This document shows, piece by piece, positions 19,323 through 28,130 of a stretch of DNA of 64,000 nt (position 1 is the stretch's first letter; each line of letters starts with the position of its first letter). Under the pieces are notes generated by a model. It worked only from the letters and a program-made list of their open reading frames with translations, was not told the DNA's origin and did no database searches. This stretch comes from an uncultured Clostridia bacterium (GTDB taxonomy: Bacteria; Bacillota; Clostridia; Christensenellales; Aristaeellaceae): the NCBI GenBank assembly GCA_934662505.1, contig CAKUKE010000005.1, forward strand, positions 62,001-126,000, read 5' to 3'. A program made the translations under genes and the position numbers.

Positions 19323-21287
19323 ATGCGTTTTTGCCCCCCGGATCATAATGCGCGGGAAGCGTTTCATCAGGGACGAAGCGCGGATATTTACCATTTTCTG
19401 GGCGCGCACCCCGTCCGGAACGGGGAGGAGGACGCCTGGCATTTCGCCGTCTGGGCGCCCAACGCCCGGAGCGTGGCGGTAACGGGCGAATTCTGCGCCT
19501 GGCGCACCGACGCCTTTCCCATGGAAAAGCACTATGACGGCATATGGGAGACCCGGCTGCCCGCCTCCCTTTTCACCCCCGGCCGCCCCGGCTTTGACTA
19601 CCCGGACGCGGCGGAAAAGCTGACGACCTACAAATACGCCGTGACCGGTCCGGACGGCTGCACCCATCTCAAGGCCGACCCCTACGGTGTGCGGGCGGAG
19701 CTGCGCCCCAACACCGCCAGCCGCCTGTACGATCTGGAGGGCTACGACTGGCAGGACGCCGCGTGGATGGCCAAACGGGCGGTCTGGAACCCCTACCGCA
19801 GCCCGGTGAACATTTACGAGATGCATCTGGGCACCTGGCGGCGGCGGGAGGACGGCACGCTGTACAGCTATGGGGAGCTTTGCGACCAGTTGATCCCCTA
19901 CCTGCGGCGCATGGGCTACACCCACGTGGAGCTGCTGCCCGTGATGGAGCATCCGCTGGACGGCTCCTGGGGGTATCAGGTGACGGGCTATTTCGCCCCT
20001 ACCGCCCGGTACGGTTCTCCCCGGGACTTTATGACCTTTGTGGATCGGATGCACCGTGCGGGCATCGGCGTCATTCTGGACTGGGTGCCCGCCCACTTTC
20101 CCCGGGACGAGCAGGGACTGATGAACTTTGACGGCACCCCCTGTTATGAACACGCTGACCCCCGCCGGGCGGACATGCCCCAGTGGGGCACCCGGCTGTT
20201 TGACTATTCCCGGGGCGAGGTCTGCTCCTTCCTCCTTTCCAACGCCTGCTACTGGCTGGATTATTACCACGCGGACGGACTGCGCTGCGACGCGGTGAGC
20301 GGCATGCTGTATCTGGATTTCTGCAAGGAGCCGGGGCAGTGGCTGCCCAACCCCGACGGCAGCCGGGAAAACCGGGACGCCATTGCCTTCATCCGCCGAC
20401 TCAACACGGAGGTATACGCCCGCTTTCCCGGGGTGATGATGATCGCCGAGGAGAGCAGCGCCTTCCCCGGGGTGACCGCCCCGGCGGATCGGGGCGGGCT
20501 GGGGTTCGGCTTCAAGTGGAACATGGGCTGGATGAACGACATGCTCTCCTACATCAAACTGGATCCTGTCTACCGCAAATACCACCACGACAAGCTCACC
20601 TTTTCCCTGTGCTACGCCTTTAACGAAAACTACGTGCTCCCCTTCTCCCATGACGAGGTGGTGCACGGCAAGCACAGCATGCTGGACAAGCAGCCGGGCG
20701 ACATCTGGCGCAAGTTTGCGGGGCTGCGCGCCCTGTACGGCTTCATGATCGGCCACCCGGGCAAAAAGCTGCTCTTTATGGGCGGGGAATTCGGGCAGTT
20801 CATTGAATGGAAGGACGACGACCAGCTGGACTGGTTCCTTCTGCTGTATGAAAAGCACCCGCAAATGCAGGCGTACGTGCGGGCGCTCAACCATCTGTAC
20901 CGTTCCATGCCCGCGCTCTACGCCCGGGACGACGGGTGGGAGGGCTTCACCTGGCTGTCCGTGGACGACTGCGCCCGCAGCTGCGTGGCCTTCATGCGCA
21001 TGGCGGGACGGCACACCCCCGTGGTGTGCGCGGTCAATTTCACCCCCGTCGCCTACCGGGATTACCCCATCGGTCTGCCCTTCCCCTGCGAAATGACCGA
21101 GGTTCTCAATTCGGACTGGGAATCCTTCGCCGGCAGCGGGCAGTTCAACGGGCTGCCGGTGAAGAGCCGTCCCGAGCCTGCCTGCGGGCTGCCCCACAGC
21201 GCCCATATCGTGCTGGGGCCTCACGCCTGCGTTTTTTTCAAGGTGAAAAAGACGCCGGCCGGACGCAGCCGTACAGCAAGGAAGTGA
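19323..21287 (+). CDS. glgB: 1,4-alpha-glucan branching enzyme
   Basis: 654 residues, normal for GlgB. A CBM48 N-terminal domain (FAVWAPNARSVAVTGEF) is followed by the GH13 barrel with YEMHLGTW, VELLPVMEHP, WGYQVTGYF, GVILDWVPAHFP, DGLRCDAV (nucleophile Asp), IAEESSAFP (acid/base Glu) and LPFSHDEVVHGK. The C-terminal beta domain ends near residue 640. It transfers alpha-1,4 segments to form alpha-1,6 branches in glycogen. The ATG follows GGAGG by 8 bases. First gene of the operon glgB-glgC-glgD-glgA. The C-terminal tail (KKTPAGRSRTARK) is basic, a faint echo of the much longer tail on GlgA. Confidence 0.97.
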   Translation: MRFCPPDHNAREAFHQGRSADIYHFLGAHPVRNGEEDAWHFAVWAPNARSVAVTGEFCAWRTDAFPMEKHYDGIWETRLPASLFTPGRPGFDYPDAAEKLTTYKYAVTGPDGCTHLKADPYGVRAELRPNTASRLYDLEGYDWQDAAWMAKRAVWNPYRSPVNIYEMHLGTWRRREDGTLYSYGELCDQLIPYLRRMGYTHVELLPVMEHPLDGSWGYQVTGYFAPTARYGSPRDFMTFVDRMHRAGIGVILDWVPAHFPRDEQGLMNFDGTPCYEHADPRRADMPQWGTRLFDYSRGEVCSFLLSNACYWLDYYHADGLRCDAVSGMLYLDFCKEPGQWLPNPDGSRENRDAIAFIRRLNTEVYARFPGVMMIAEESSAFPGVTAPADRGGLGFGFKWNMGWMNDMLSYIKLDPVYRKYHHDKLTFSLCYAFNENYVLPFSHDEVVHGKHSMLDKQPGDIWRKFAGLRALYGFMIGHPGKKLLFMGGEFGQFIEWKDDDQLDWFLLLYEKHPQMQAYVRALNHLYRSMPALYARDDGWEGFTWLSVDDCARSCVAFMRMAGRHTPVVCAVNFTPVAYRDYPIGLPFPCEMTEVLNSDWESFAGSGQFNGLPVKSRPEPACGLPHSAHIVLGPHACVFFKVKKTPAGRSRTARK

Positions 21288-21422
21288 CCGAAGTTTTTTC
21301 ACCCGACAGGCAGGATGTTGCCCCTGCCGCGTTGAACATAGAAATTGTCTGCAAATCGTTATCACACAGGTAAACTTCAGGGTTTTCGCTTCACAATGGA
21401 TACAGAAAGGGGTCTTTTCACC

Positions 21423-22598
21423 ATGCCTCGCAAAAAAAGCTGCGTCGCCATGCTGCTGGCCGGCGGTCAGGGCAGCCGTCTGGGTATTCTGACCCGGCAC
21501 ATGGCCAAGCCCGCCGTTCCCTACGGCGGCAAATACCGCATCATCGACTTCCCGCTGAGCAACTGTTCCAACAGCGGCATTGACGTGGTGGGCGTGCTGA
21601 CCCAGTATCAGCCGCTGGAGCTCAACGCCTATATCGCCAGCGGCGCGCCGTGGGATCTGGACCTTGTGTCCGGCGGCGTGTTCGTTCTGCCGCCCTATCA
21701 GGCGGGCAAGTCGGGCGAATGGTACCGGGGCACCGCCAACGCCATTTATCAGAACATGGCCTTCATTTCCCAGTACGACCCGGACTATGTGCTGATTCTG
21801 TCCGGCGACCACATTTATAAAATGGATTATGAAGCCATGATCCGCCACCACATCGAGCACCGCGCCGACGCCACCATCGCCGTGCGGCAGGTGCCCTGGG
21901 CGGAGGCCAGCCGTTTCGGCATCATGAACACCGATGCGGACTGCAACATCATCGAATTTGAAGAAAAGCCCAAAGAGCCCAAGTCCAACAACGCCTCCAT
22001 GGGCGTGTACGTATTTTCCTGGAACAAGCTGCGCCGCTACCTGACCGAGGACGAACAGGATCCCGATTCCTCCAACGACTTTGGCAAAAACATCATCCCC
22101 AAAATGCTCCGCGACGGCCAGCGGATGGTCGCCTATTCCTTCAACGGCTACTGGAAGGACGTGGGCACCATCGAAAGCCTGTGGGAGGCTAACATGGATC
22201 TGCTCGCCCCCACGCCGGAAATCGACCTGCACGACAAGACGAACCGCATCTACGCCCGCAACCTGGGCATGCCGCCCCAGTACGTGGCGCCTGAAGCGCA
22301 GGTGGACAACTGCCTGATCACCGAGGGCAGCGACATTCACGGCACCTGCATGCACGCCGTTCTGTCCTCCGGCGCGGTGGTGGAATCCGGCGCGCGGGTC
22401 ATCGACAGCGTGATCATGCCCAATGCCCGGGTCTGCGCCGGCGCGACCGTGCGCCGCGCCATCGTCGCCGAAAACGCCGTGATCGGACCCAACGCCGTGA
22501 TCGGCGAGGAAACGGGGAAGATCGCCGTGGTCGGCACGGGTGTGACCGTGCCCGCAGACACGGTGGTGCGCGCCGGCGAGCAGTACGGTGAAGGCTGA
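21423..22598 (+). CDS. glgC: Glucose-1-phosphate adenylyltransferase, catalytic subunit
   Basis: About 391 residues from the ATG at 21423 ([20 protein letters not shown]), which has AGAAAGGGG upstream. The open frame reaches back to 21345, but those residues are not conserved. Nucleotidyltransferase motifs are [46 protein letters not shown] and [10 protein letters not shown], followed by a left-handed beta-helix of hexapeptide repeats at the C-terminus. It makes ADP-glucose from glucose-1-phosphate and ATP, the committed step of glycogen synthesis. In Firmicutes it usually works with GlgD, encoded 15 bases downstream. Confidence 0.97.
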   Translation: MPRKKSCVAMLLAGGQGSRLGILTRHMAKPAVPYGGKYRIIDFPLSNCSNSGIDVVGVLTQYQPLELNAYIASGAPWDLDLVSGGVFVLPPYQAGKSGEWYRGTANAIYQNMAFISQYDPDYVLILSGDHIYKMDYEAMIRHHIEHRADATIAVRQVPWAEASRFGIMNTDADCNIIEFEEKPKEPKSNNASMGVYVFSWNKLRRYLTEDEQDPDSSNDFGKNIIPKMLRDGQRMVAYSFNGYWKDVGTIESLWEANMDLLAPTPEIDLHDKTNRIYARNLGMPPQYVAPEAQVDNCLITEGSDIHGTCMHAVLSSGAVVESGARVIDSVIMPNARVCAGATVRRAIVAENAVIGPNAVIGEETGKIAVVGTGVTVPADTVVRAGEQYGEG

Positions 22599-22613
22599 GG
22601 AGGGACAAAAGCA

Positions 22614-23738
22614 ATGAAAAGCGATATCATGGGCCTTATTTACACCGGCGAGCGGGACGCGCAGCTGCGCGAACTGACCAACCGTCGGGCGGTGGCCGCC
22701 GTGCCCATGTGCGGCCGGTACCGGCTGATCGATTTCCCGCTCAGCGCCATGGTGAGCAGCGGCATCCGCAACGTGGGCGTCATCATGCAGCGCAACTATT
22801 CCAGCCTGATGGATCATCTGGGCTCCGGCAAGGAATGGGATCTGCACGGCAAGCGCAGCGGTCTGGTGCTGCTGCCCCCCTACCTGACCCACGACAACGT
22901 GGGCGTGTACTCCGGCTTTCTGGACGCACTGCGCAGCAACCTGCACTTTCTGCGGCGCAGCAAGGAAAAATACATCGTCGTCACCGATACCCACATGCTC
23001 TTTTCCGTGTGCTATGACGACATGGTGGACGCCCACATCCGCTCCGGCGCGGACATCACCCTGCTTTACACCCGCGATCCGGAGGTGCGCCGTCAGGGGT
23101 CGGGTCGCTATATCCGGGTGGAGGACGACGGTCAGGTCACGGCGCTGGAGGTAGACCCTGCCGCGACCCGGCTGGAGAACACCTTTATGGAAAGCTTCTG
23201 CATCGAACGGGAAAAGCTCATTTCTCTGGTGGACACGTCCGTTTCCCGGGCGCAGTATCACCTGACCCGGGATCTGCTCATGAACGCGCTGCGGGAGCAT
23301 TCTCTGAACATTCACGGCTATGAATGCAAAAGCCGGGTGTGGAACATCGACAGCGTGCAGGCCTATTTTGACTGCAACATGGCCATGCTTTCTCCGCAGG
23401 TGCGCTCGCAGCTGTTCAGTCAGGACCGTCCCGTGCTCACCAAGCTGCGGGACGAAATGCCCTCCCGCTACATGCCCGGCGCGACCGTGCGCAACACGCT
23501 GGCGGCGGACGGCTGCATCATTGAAGGCACGGTGGAAAACTGCGTACTGTTCCGGGGCGTGCGCATCGGCAAGGGTGCGGTGGTGCGCAACAGCATCATC
23601 ATGCAGGACGGCCATGTGTGCGACGGTGCGGAGCTGATGAACTGCATTCTGGATAAGCAGGCCACCATCCGCAACAACGTGCGCCTGCTGGGGCCGGCCA
23701 GCTACCCCATCGTCATCGCCAAGAATCTGGTCGTGTAA
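22614..23738 (+). CDS. glgD: GlgD regulatory subunit of glucose-1-phosphate adenylyltransferase
   Basis: 374 residues. It is similar in plan to GlgC but lacks the GGxGxRL nucleotide loop; it opens with MGLIYTGERDAQLRELTNRR, typical of GlgD. It keeps AVPMCGRYRLIDFPLSAM and the C-terminal hexapeptide helix (TLAADGCIIEGTVENCVLFRG). In Firmicutes, GlgD is a non-catalytic partner that raises GlgC activity in the heterotetramer. GAGGAGGG precedes the ATG by about 9 bases and the gene is tightly linked to glgC. Confidence 0.95.
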   Translation: MKSDIMGLIYTGERDAQLRELTNRRAVAAVPMCGRYRLIDFPLSAMVSSGIRNVGVIMQRNYSSLMDHLGSGKEWDLHGKRSGLVLLPPYLTHDNVGVYSGFLDALRSNLHFLRRSKEKYIVVTDTHMLFSVCYDDMVDAHIRSGADITLLYTRDPEVRRQGSGRYIRVEDDGQVTALEVDPAATRLENTFMESFCIEREKLISLVDTSVSRAQYHLTRDLLMNALREHSLNIHGYECKSRVWNIDSVQAYFDCNMAMLSPQVRSQLFSQDRPVLTKLRDEMPSRYMPGATVRNTLAADGCIIEGTVENCVLFRGVRIGKGAVVRNSIIMQDGHVCDGAELMNCILDKQATIRNNVRLLGPASYPIVIAKNLVV

Positions 23739-23745
23739 GCCCATG

Positions 23746-23783
23746 GGGCAGGGGACGGCCGAAAAGGCGCCCCCTGCCTTCCG
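23746..23783 (+). other. Hairpin between glgD and glgA
   Basis: GGCAGGGG pairs with CCCCCTGCC around about 20 bases, in the 132-base gap between glgD and glgA. There is no T-run, so it is more likely an mRNA-stability or attenuation element than a full terminator. Confidence 0.45.
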
Positions 23784-23870
23784 GCGCCGGTTCGCGTCGG
23801 GTCTTTTCTCCTGCGTCCGACCGGGCGCTCCGTTTTCCCATTTTTCAATACGGCGAGGTGAAATAGCGTT

Positions 23871-25568
23871 ATGAAAATTCTGTTTGCCGCTTCCGAATGC
23901 GTTCCCTTCTGCAAAACAGGCGGCCTGGCCGACGTGGTGGGCGCACTGTCCACGGTGCTGGCTCGAGAGGGCCACGACGTACGGGTCATGCTGCCGCTGT
24001 ACGCTTCCATTCCGGAGCAGTACACCCGCACCCTCCGTCACGTGACCGACTTTGAGGTGGCGCTGGGCTGGCGCAGACAGTACTGCGGGGTCGAGGCGCT
24101 TGAGCTGAACGGCGTTACCTTCTATTTCATTGACAACAAGTATTACTTTGGCCGCAGCTACATTTACGGCATGGGCGGCGACGAATACGAGCGGTTCGGC
24201 TTTTTCTGCCGGGCGCTGCTCAACGCCCTGCCCCGGCTGGATTTTCAGCCGGAGATCATTCACTGCCACGACTGGCAGACGGGCATGGTGCCCGCCCTGC
24301 TGAAAATCCAGTATGCCCACCTGCCCTTCTACGCCCCCATCCGGACGGTGTTCACCATTCACAACCTCCAGTATCAGGGCATTTTCGGCATCCCGCAGGT
24401 GCAGGATGTGCTGGGGCTGGACGACAGCCTGTTCACCAGCGACAAGCTGGAGTGCTACGGCTGCGCAAACTTCCTCAAGGCAGGTCTGGTGTATGCAGAT
24501 GAATTGACCACCGTATCCCCCAGTTACGCCGAGGAGATCCAGACCGCCTACTACGGCGAGCACATGGACGGTCTGCTGCGGGCGCGCCGGGCGCATCTTT
24601 CCGGCGTGCTCAACGGCATCGACGTGACCGCCTACGACCCTGCCGCCGATTCCCTCATCCCCGCCCACTACACCGCCGGGGACATGTCCGGCAAGGCCGT
24701 GTGCAAACGGCTTCTGCAGGAGGAAATGGGACTGATGCAGGATGAGAACATTCCCGTCATCGCCGTCATCAGCCGTCTGACCGGGCAAAAGGGGCTGGAT
24801 CTGATCGACCGTGTGCTCAGCGACATTATGGAAGACAATGTGGAGCTGGTGGTGCTGGGCATGGGCGAAGCGCGCTATGTGAACCTGTTCAGCTGGGCGG
24901 AGCAGCGCTATCCCGGCCGGGTGGCCGCCCGCTTCAAAATGGACGGTGAACTGGCGCACCGCATCTATGCGGGTGCGGACATTTTCCTCATGCCCTCCCA
25001 GTTTGAACCCTGCGGACTGTCCCAGATGATGGCGCTCCGCTACGGCACCGTTCCCGTCGTGCGGGAAACGGGCGGCCTGCGGGATACCGTGCTTTCCTAC
25101 AACGAATACAACAACGCGGGCAACGGCTTCACCTTCTTCAATTACAACGCCCACGACATGCTCTATACCCTGCGCCGGGCGCTGGAATACTACCGTACCA
25201 ACCGTCCCGTATGGGATGCCCTGCGCCAGCGCGGCATGACGGGCGACTATTCCTGGGATCATTCCGCCCGCACCTACCTTGCCCTGTACGAGAGCATGCT
25301 GCCCGGCAGAACCACGCCGGCAGTCGACACGCCTGCTCCAGAGGTTCCCGCGTTGGATACCCCTGTTCCGAGCATTTCCGCCGATACGCCCTCCACGCCT
25401 GTCCCGAAACAGGCGGCGCCGGACGAGCCCGTGTCTCCTGCCCCGGCAGCGCCCGCGAAGGCGCCCGCCCGGAAATCCGCCGTCCCCAAAAACACGGCGA
25501 AGAAAGGCGACGGCGCGGAGAAAAAAACGGCGGCCAAGCCCCGGAAGAAAGCCGTGCCCAAGGCTTGA
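23871..25568 (+). CDS. glgA: Glycogen synthase with a long Pro/Ala/Lys-rich C-terminal tail
   Basis: 565 residues; GlgA is normally about 475-485. The GT5 core is complete: KTGGLADVVGAL (ADP-glucose binding), HCHDWQTG, FTIHNLQYQG, TTVSPSYAEEI, VISRLTGQKG, FLMPSQFEPCGLSQM and GGLRDTV. It extends alpha-1,4-glucan from ADP-glucose. After about residue 480 (LALYESMLPG) comes a tail of some 85 residues: first Pro/Thr/Asp-rich (VDTPAPEVPALDTPVP), then Ala/Lys-rich like histone H1 or AlgP tails (KKGDGAEKKTAAKPRKKA). The tail is probably disordered and strongly basic at its end. It is the last operon gene; a terminator follows at 25741. Confidence 0.96.
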   Translation: MKILFAASECVPFCKTGGLADVVGALSTVLAREGHDVRVMLPLYASIPEQYTRTLRHVTDFEVALGWRRQYCGVEALELNGVTFYFIDNKYYFGRSYIYGMGGDEYERFGFFCRALLNALPRLDFQPEIIHCHDWQTGMVPALLKIQYAHLPFYAPIRTVFTIHNLQYQGIFGIPQVQDVLGLDDSLFTSDKLECYGCANFLKAGLVYADELTTVSPSYAEEIQTAYYGEHMDGLLRARRAHLSGVLNGIDVTAYDPAADSLIPAHYTAGDMSGKAVCKRLLQEEMGLMQDENIPVIAVISRLTGQKGLDLIDRVLSDIMEDNVELVVLGMGEARYVNLFSWAEQRYPGRVAARFKMDGELAHRIYAGADIFLMPSQFEPCGLSQMMALRYGTVPVVRETGGLRDTVLSYNEYNNAGNGFTFFNYNAHDMLYTLRRALEYYRTNRPVWDALRQRGMTGDYSWDHSARTYLALYESMLPGRTTPAVDTPAPEVPALDTPVPSISADTPSTPVPKQAAPDEPVSPAPAAPAKAPARKSAVPKNTAKKGDGAEKKTAAKPRKKAVPKA

Positions 25569-25740
25569 GCGCACAGCAGCGCGAGTCCCGCAGGCATCAC
25601 CCCTGCGCATGAAGCAGCAAGGGCAGGGCTTCATCCCAAAAACAACCGTGCTCAAGGCCTGAAAAATTGGCGGCAGGCGACCCTAACAGACATCCGCGTC
25701 TCTGCACCGAAAACAGCAACGGGTTCCGAAAACCCTGTGG

Positions 25741-25769
25741 AAAGGACGTCTCCCCGACGTCCTTTTCCT
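25741..25769 (+). terminator. Terminator of the glycogen operon
   Basis: Perfect 7-bp stem GGACGTC / GACGTCC with loop TCCCC, then TTTTCCTTT. It lies about 170 bases after glgA. The stretch between the stop and this hairpin holds a decayed copy of the last codons of the glgA tail (near 25635-25662) and no gene. Confidence 0.85.
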
Positions 25770-25845
25770 TTGCCCTTTTATGTTCGTCATGCTGTTTGGG
25801 TGTTGTCCTCTCGGCATGCCGCCCACCTCCTTTCACGCCACGAAA

Positions 25846-25882
25846 AAGGAGCGGCCCCATCGGTCGCCCCCTTTTCGTCATA
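25846..25882. terminator. Bidirectional terminator-like hairpin (copy 1)
   Basis: GAAAAAGGAGCGGCC and GGTCGCCCCCTTTTC pair imperfectly with a CCATC loop, with A-run and T-run on opposite sides. It sits at the end of the 66-residue minus-strand gene. A close copy stands at 26196-26236. Confidence 0.6.
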
Positions 25883-26078
25883 CGTCTGTTCTGTTGTTCT
25901 CGGCCTCCCAGTCCACGGAAAACGTCAGTGTTCCGTTTTTCGGGTCGACCTCCTTCTTCAGGATGCGGCTTTTGCCATCCTCCCGGATGAACCCCGCCTC
26001 CCGTGCCTCCCGGCTGCCCACCGTAGCGAAATACGCCGTGATGTGCCCGCCGTTACCTTTGCGTGGTGTCAGTCTCAT
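25878..26078 (-). CDS. Small protein of unknown function, 66 residues
   Basis: ATG at 26078 (MRLTPRKGNGGHITAYFATV), ending in a TGA at 25878. The residues look like a compact alpha/beta fold (FATVGSREAREAGFIREDG, KNGTLTFSVDWE). I do not recognise a family. Evidence that it is a real gene: a good promoter at 26127-26156 pointing into it, a terminator-like hairpin at its end, and decayed copies of its C-terminal coding region immediately upstream, which suggest a gene that has been duplicated. GGAGGA lies 21 bases ahead of the ATG, too far to be ideal; AAGG at 8-9 bases may serve instead. Confidence 0.6.
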   Translation of the reverse strand: MRLTPRKGNGGHITAYFATVGSREAREAGFIREDGKSRILKKEVDPKNGTLTFSVDWEAENNRTDV

Positions 26079-26126
26079 TTTGTGCGCCTTAAGGGCTTTC
26101 CTCCTTTCTTTTTGATAGCCGACTTG

Positions 26127-26156
26127 ATTATACCATGGCGCTGCATTCATTGTAAA
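26127..26156 (-). promoter_or_regulatory. Promoter of the 66-residue gene
   Basis: Minus strand TTTACA, 18-base spacer, TATAAT with an upstream TGG (extended -10). Confidence 0.7.
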
Positions 26157-26195
26157 ACCCTTATCCGAAACCGTTCGGCATCCCCCTCTTTTCAT

Positions 26196-26236
26196 GCATG
26201 AAAAAGAGGCGGCCTCACCGGTCGCCCCCCTTTCGC
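26196..26236. terminator. Bidirectional terminator-like hairpin (copy 2)
   Basis: GAAAAAGAGGCGGCC and GGTCGCCCCCCTTTC pair (GGCGGCC with GGTCGCC, one G-T) around TCACC. It is the same element as at 25846-25882, including the flanking bases that read ACGTATGGCG on the minus strand. It therefore marks the end of a second, now decayed, copy of the small gene. Confidence 0.6.
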
Positions 26237-26258
26237 CATACGTCCGTTCTGTTTTTTT

Positions 26259-26426
26259 CTCTCCATTCGCAATGAACGTCAGTGCCCCGTCTTTCCCGGT
26301 CTCTCCATTCACGGAAAACGTCTGCATCCCGTCTTCCCGGTCTCTCTATTCATGGAAAACATCAGCGTCCCGTTTTTTCGATTCGACCGCCTTCTTCAGG
26401 GTGCGGCTCATGCCCCCTCCCGGATG
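26259..26426 (-). pseudogene. Decayed duplicate of the 66-residue gene with three tandem 41-bp units
   Basis: On the minus strand, 26345-26426 closely matches the 3' part of the 66-residue gene: the segment encoding REDGKSRILKKEVDPKNG has a parallel reading SRTLKKAVESKK, ended by an early stop. Downstream of it the short segment that encodes GTLTFSV is present three times in tandem with a period of about 41-42 bases (units near 26262, 26304 and 26345). No intact start or full-length frame remains. Confidence 0.6.
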
Positions 26427-26521
26427 AAATCCCTTCAGTCTCCGTTTTTCCCGCTCCCCGGGCGCTGCGGTGCGTTCGTTTTTTCTTTCCGCCTTTCCTT
26501 CCCTTTTTCCCTGTTTTTCGG

Positions 26522-26549
26522 TTGACGAAAACCCGTTTTCTGCTATAAT
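26522..26549 (+). promoter_or_regulatory. Promoter of the purine permease gene
   Basis: TTGACG, 16-base spacer, TATAAT. The predicted leader is only about 33 bases, so there is no room for a purine riboswitch. Confidence 0.85.
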
Positions 26550-26589
26550 GGATTTGTTTGTCCTATTACGTCAAGGGAGGCTGTTGCTC

Positions 26590-27903
26590 ATGCAATTGCT
26601 GGAGAAAACCTTCAAACTCAAGGAGCGCAACACCACGGTGCTCAAAGAGGTCGTTGGCGGCGTCACCACCTTCTTCGCCATGGCCTACATCATCTTCGTC
26701 AACCCCAGCTTCCTGTCCGTCACGGGCATGGATCGCACCGCCGTCATGCTGGCCACCTGCATTTCCGCCTTCATCGGCACCCTGCTGACCGCATTTCTGG
26801 CGAACGTTCCTTTTGCTCAGGCGCCCGGCATGGGGCTCAACGCCTTCTTCACCTACACCATCTGTCTGGGCATGGGCTACACCTGGCAGCAGGGGCTGGC
26901 CATCGTGTTCCTCTCCGGTCTGATCTTCCTGGCGATCACCCTGTCTCCCCTGCGCAGCAAGATCATCGCCTCCATCCCCGCGCCCCTCAAGGCCGCCATC
27001 AGCGCGGGCATCGGCCTGTTCATCTGTCTGGTCGGTCTGCTCAACGCGGGCATCGTCACCGCCAATAACAACCTGCTGGATCTGGGCGCCATCACCTCCG
27101 GCGCGCCCCTGCTGGCGCTGATCGGTCTGATGATCACCGGCATCCTCATGGCCTGGAAGGTGAAGGGCGCGCTGTTCATCGGCATCATCCTCACCACCCT
27201 CATCGGCATCCCCATGGGGGTGACCAGTCTGGAAAACGTGACCGTCTCCTTTGAGGGCATTTCCATGGCGCCCTCCTTCTTCAAGCTGTCCTTCGCGGGG
27301 CTGACCAGTCTGGGCGTGCTGCCCCTGATCACCGCCATCGTCACCTTTTCCATGTGCGACTGCTTTGACACCGTGGGTACGCTGGTAGGCACTGCGGGCA
27401 GCGCCGGCATGCTGGACAAGGACGGCAACCTGCCCGGCGGCGACCGTGCGCTGATCGCCGACGCCACCGCCACCTGTCTGGGCGCGCTGCTGGGCACCTC
27501 CACCGTGACCACCTTTGTGGAAAGTTCTACCGGCATCGCCGAAGGCGCGCGCACGGGTCTGGCCTCCGTGGTGACGGGTCTGCTGTTCCTGCTGGCGTGC
27601 GTGCTGGCGCCTGTGGCCGGCATCATTCCCAGTGCCGCCACCGCTCCCGCGCTGATCATCGTCGGCATGTTCATGATCGGCAACGTGTCCAAGGTGGACT
27701 GGAAGGACCCCGAGGTGGCGCTGCCCTGCTTCCTGACCATTGCCGCCATGCCCTTTTCCTACTCCATTTCCGATGGCATCGGCTTTGGCATCATCAGCTA
27801 CACCCTGATCAAGGTGTGCCGCGGCAAGTTCAAGGAGGTGCCTGTGCTGATGTACGTGCTGGCCGCCCTGTTCATCGCCATGTACGTGCTTTCTGCCATG
27901 TGA
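26590..27903 (+). CDS. NCS2 family purine permease (AzgA/PbuG type)
   Basis: 437 residues from the ATG at 26590, with GGGAGG 10 bases upstream; the longer open frame back to 26470 crosses the promoter and is not used. It has about 12-13 membrane segments. Signature motifs of the AzgA-like NCS2 branch are GGVTTFFAMAYIIFVNP, FAQAPGMGLNAFFTY, DCFDTVGTLVG, LLGTSTVTTFVESSTGIAEGARTG and FSYSISDGIGFG. These are proton symporters for adenine, guanine or hypoxanthine; the exact substrate cannot be read here. It is a single-gene transcript with its own promoter and terminator. Confidence 0.95.
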   Translation: MQLLEKTFKLKERNTTVLKEVVGGVTTFFAMAYIIFVNPSFLSVTGMDRTAVMLATCISAFIGTLLTAFLANVPFAQAPGMGLNAFFTYTICLGMGYTWQQGLAIVFLSGLIFLAITLSPLRSKIIASIPAPLKAAISAGIGLFICLVGLLNAGIVTANNNLLDLGAITSGAPLLALIGLMITGILMAWKVKGALFIGIILTTLIGIPMGVTSLENVTVSFEGISMAPSFFKLSFAGLTSLGVLPLITAIVTFSMCDCFDTVGTLVGTAGSAGMLDKDGNLPGGDRALIADATATCLGALLGTSTVTTFVESSTGIAEGARTGLASVVTGLLFLLACVLAPVAGIIPSAATAPALIIVGMFMIGNVSKVDWKDPEVALPCFLTIAAMPFSYSISDGIGFGIISYTLIKVCRGKFKEVPVLMYVLAALFIAMYVLSAM

Positions 27904-27936
27904 TCTTACGTCGTGCGGTTTTACTCCACGACCTTC

Positions 27937-27958
27937 AAGAGCCTTCGGGCTCTTTTTT
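27937..27958 (+). terminator. Terminator of the purine permease gene
   Basis: AAGAGCC / GGCTCTT stem with a TTCG tetraloop and T-run, 34 bases after the stop. Confidence 0.95.
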
Positions 27959-28082
27959 GATGGATACCCGGGGTCGCGCATGCCGCGGCCGCACGTGTTT
28001 CAGGACACAGGGACGGCACAAGGCGTCATCCGGTTCGCAGCGCATGCCGCAGGAACTTTTTTTCCGACGGGCGCAGACACCA

Positions 28083-28112
28083 GAAACGCCCCCTTCTTTT
28101 CTGAAGAGGGCG
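28083..28112 (-). terminator. Terminator of the HExxH-protein gene
   Basis: Minus strand CGCCCTCTTC / GAAGGGGGCG, 10 bp with one G-T pair, loop AGAAAA, followed by TTTCTG. It lies about 20 bases past the stop. Confidence 0.75.
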
Positions 28113-28130
28113 GGACTGTGCAGGCGTTTT

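Noticed and set aside
19281..25655. Open frame of 2124 codons antisense to the glycogen operon
   Set aside because: It mirrors four certain genes codon by codon; the composition (His, Gly, Val, Gln-rich) is that of an antisense shadow in GC-rich DNA, and there is no ribosome binding site.
26550..26589. Purine riboswitch before the NCS2 permease
   Set aside because: The promoter leaves a leader of only about 33 bases, too short for the aptamer.
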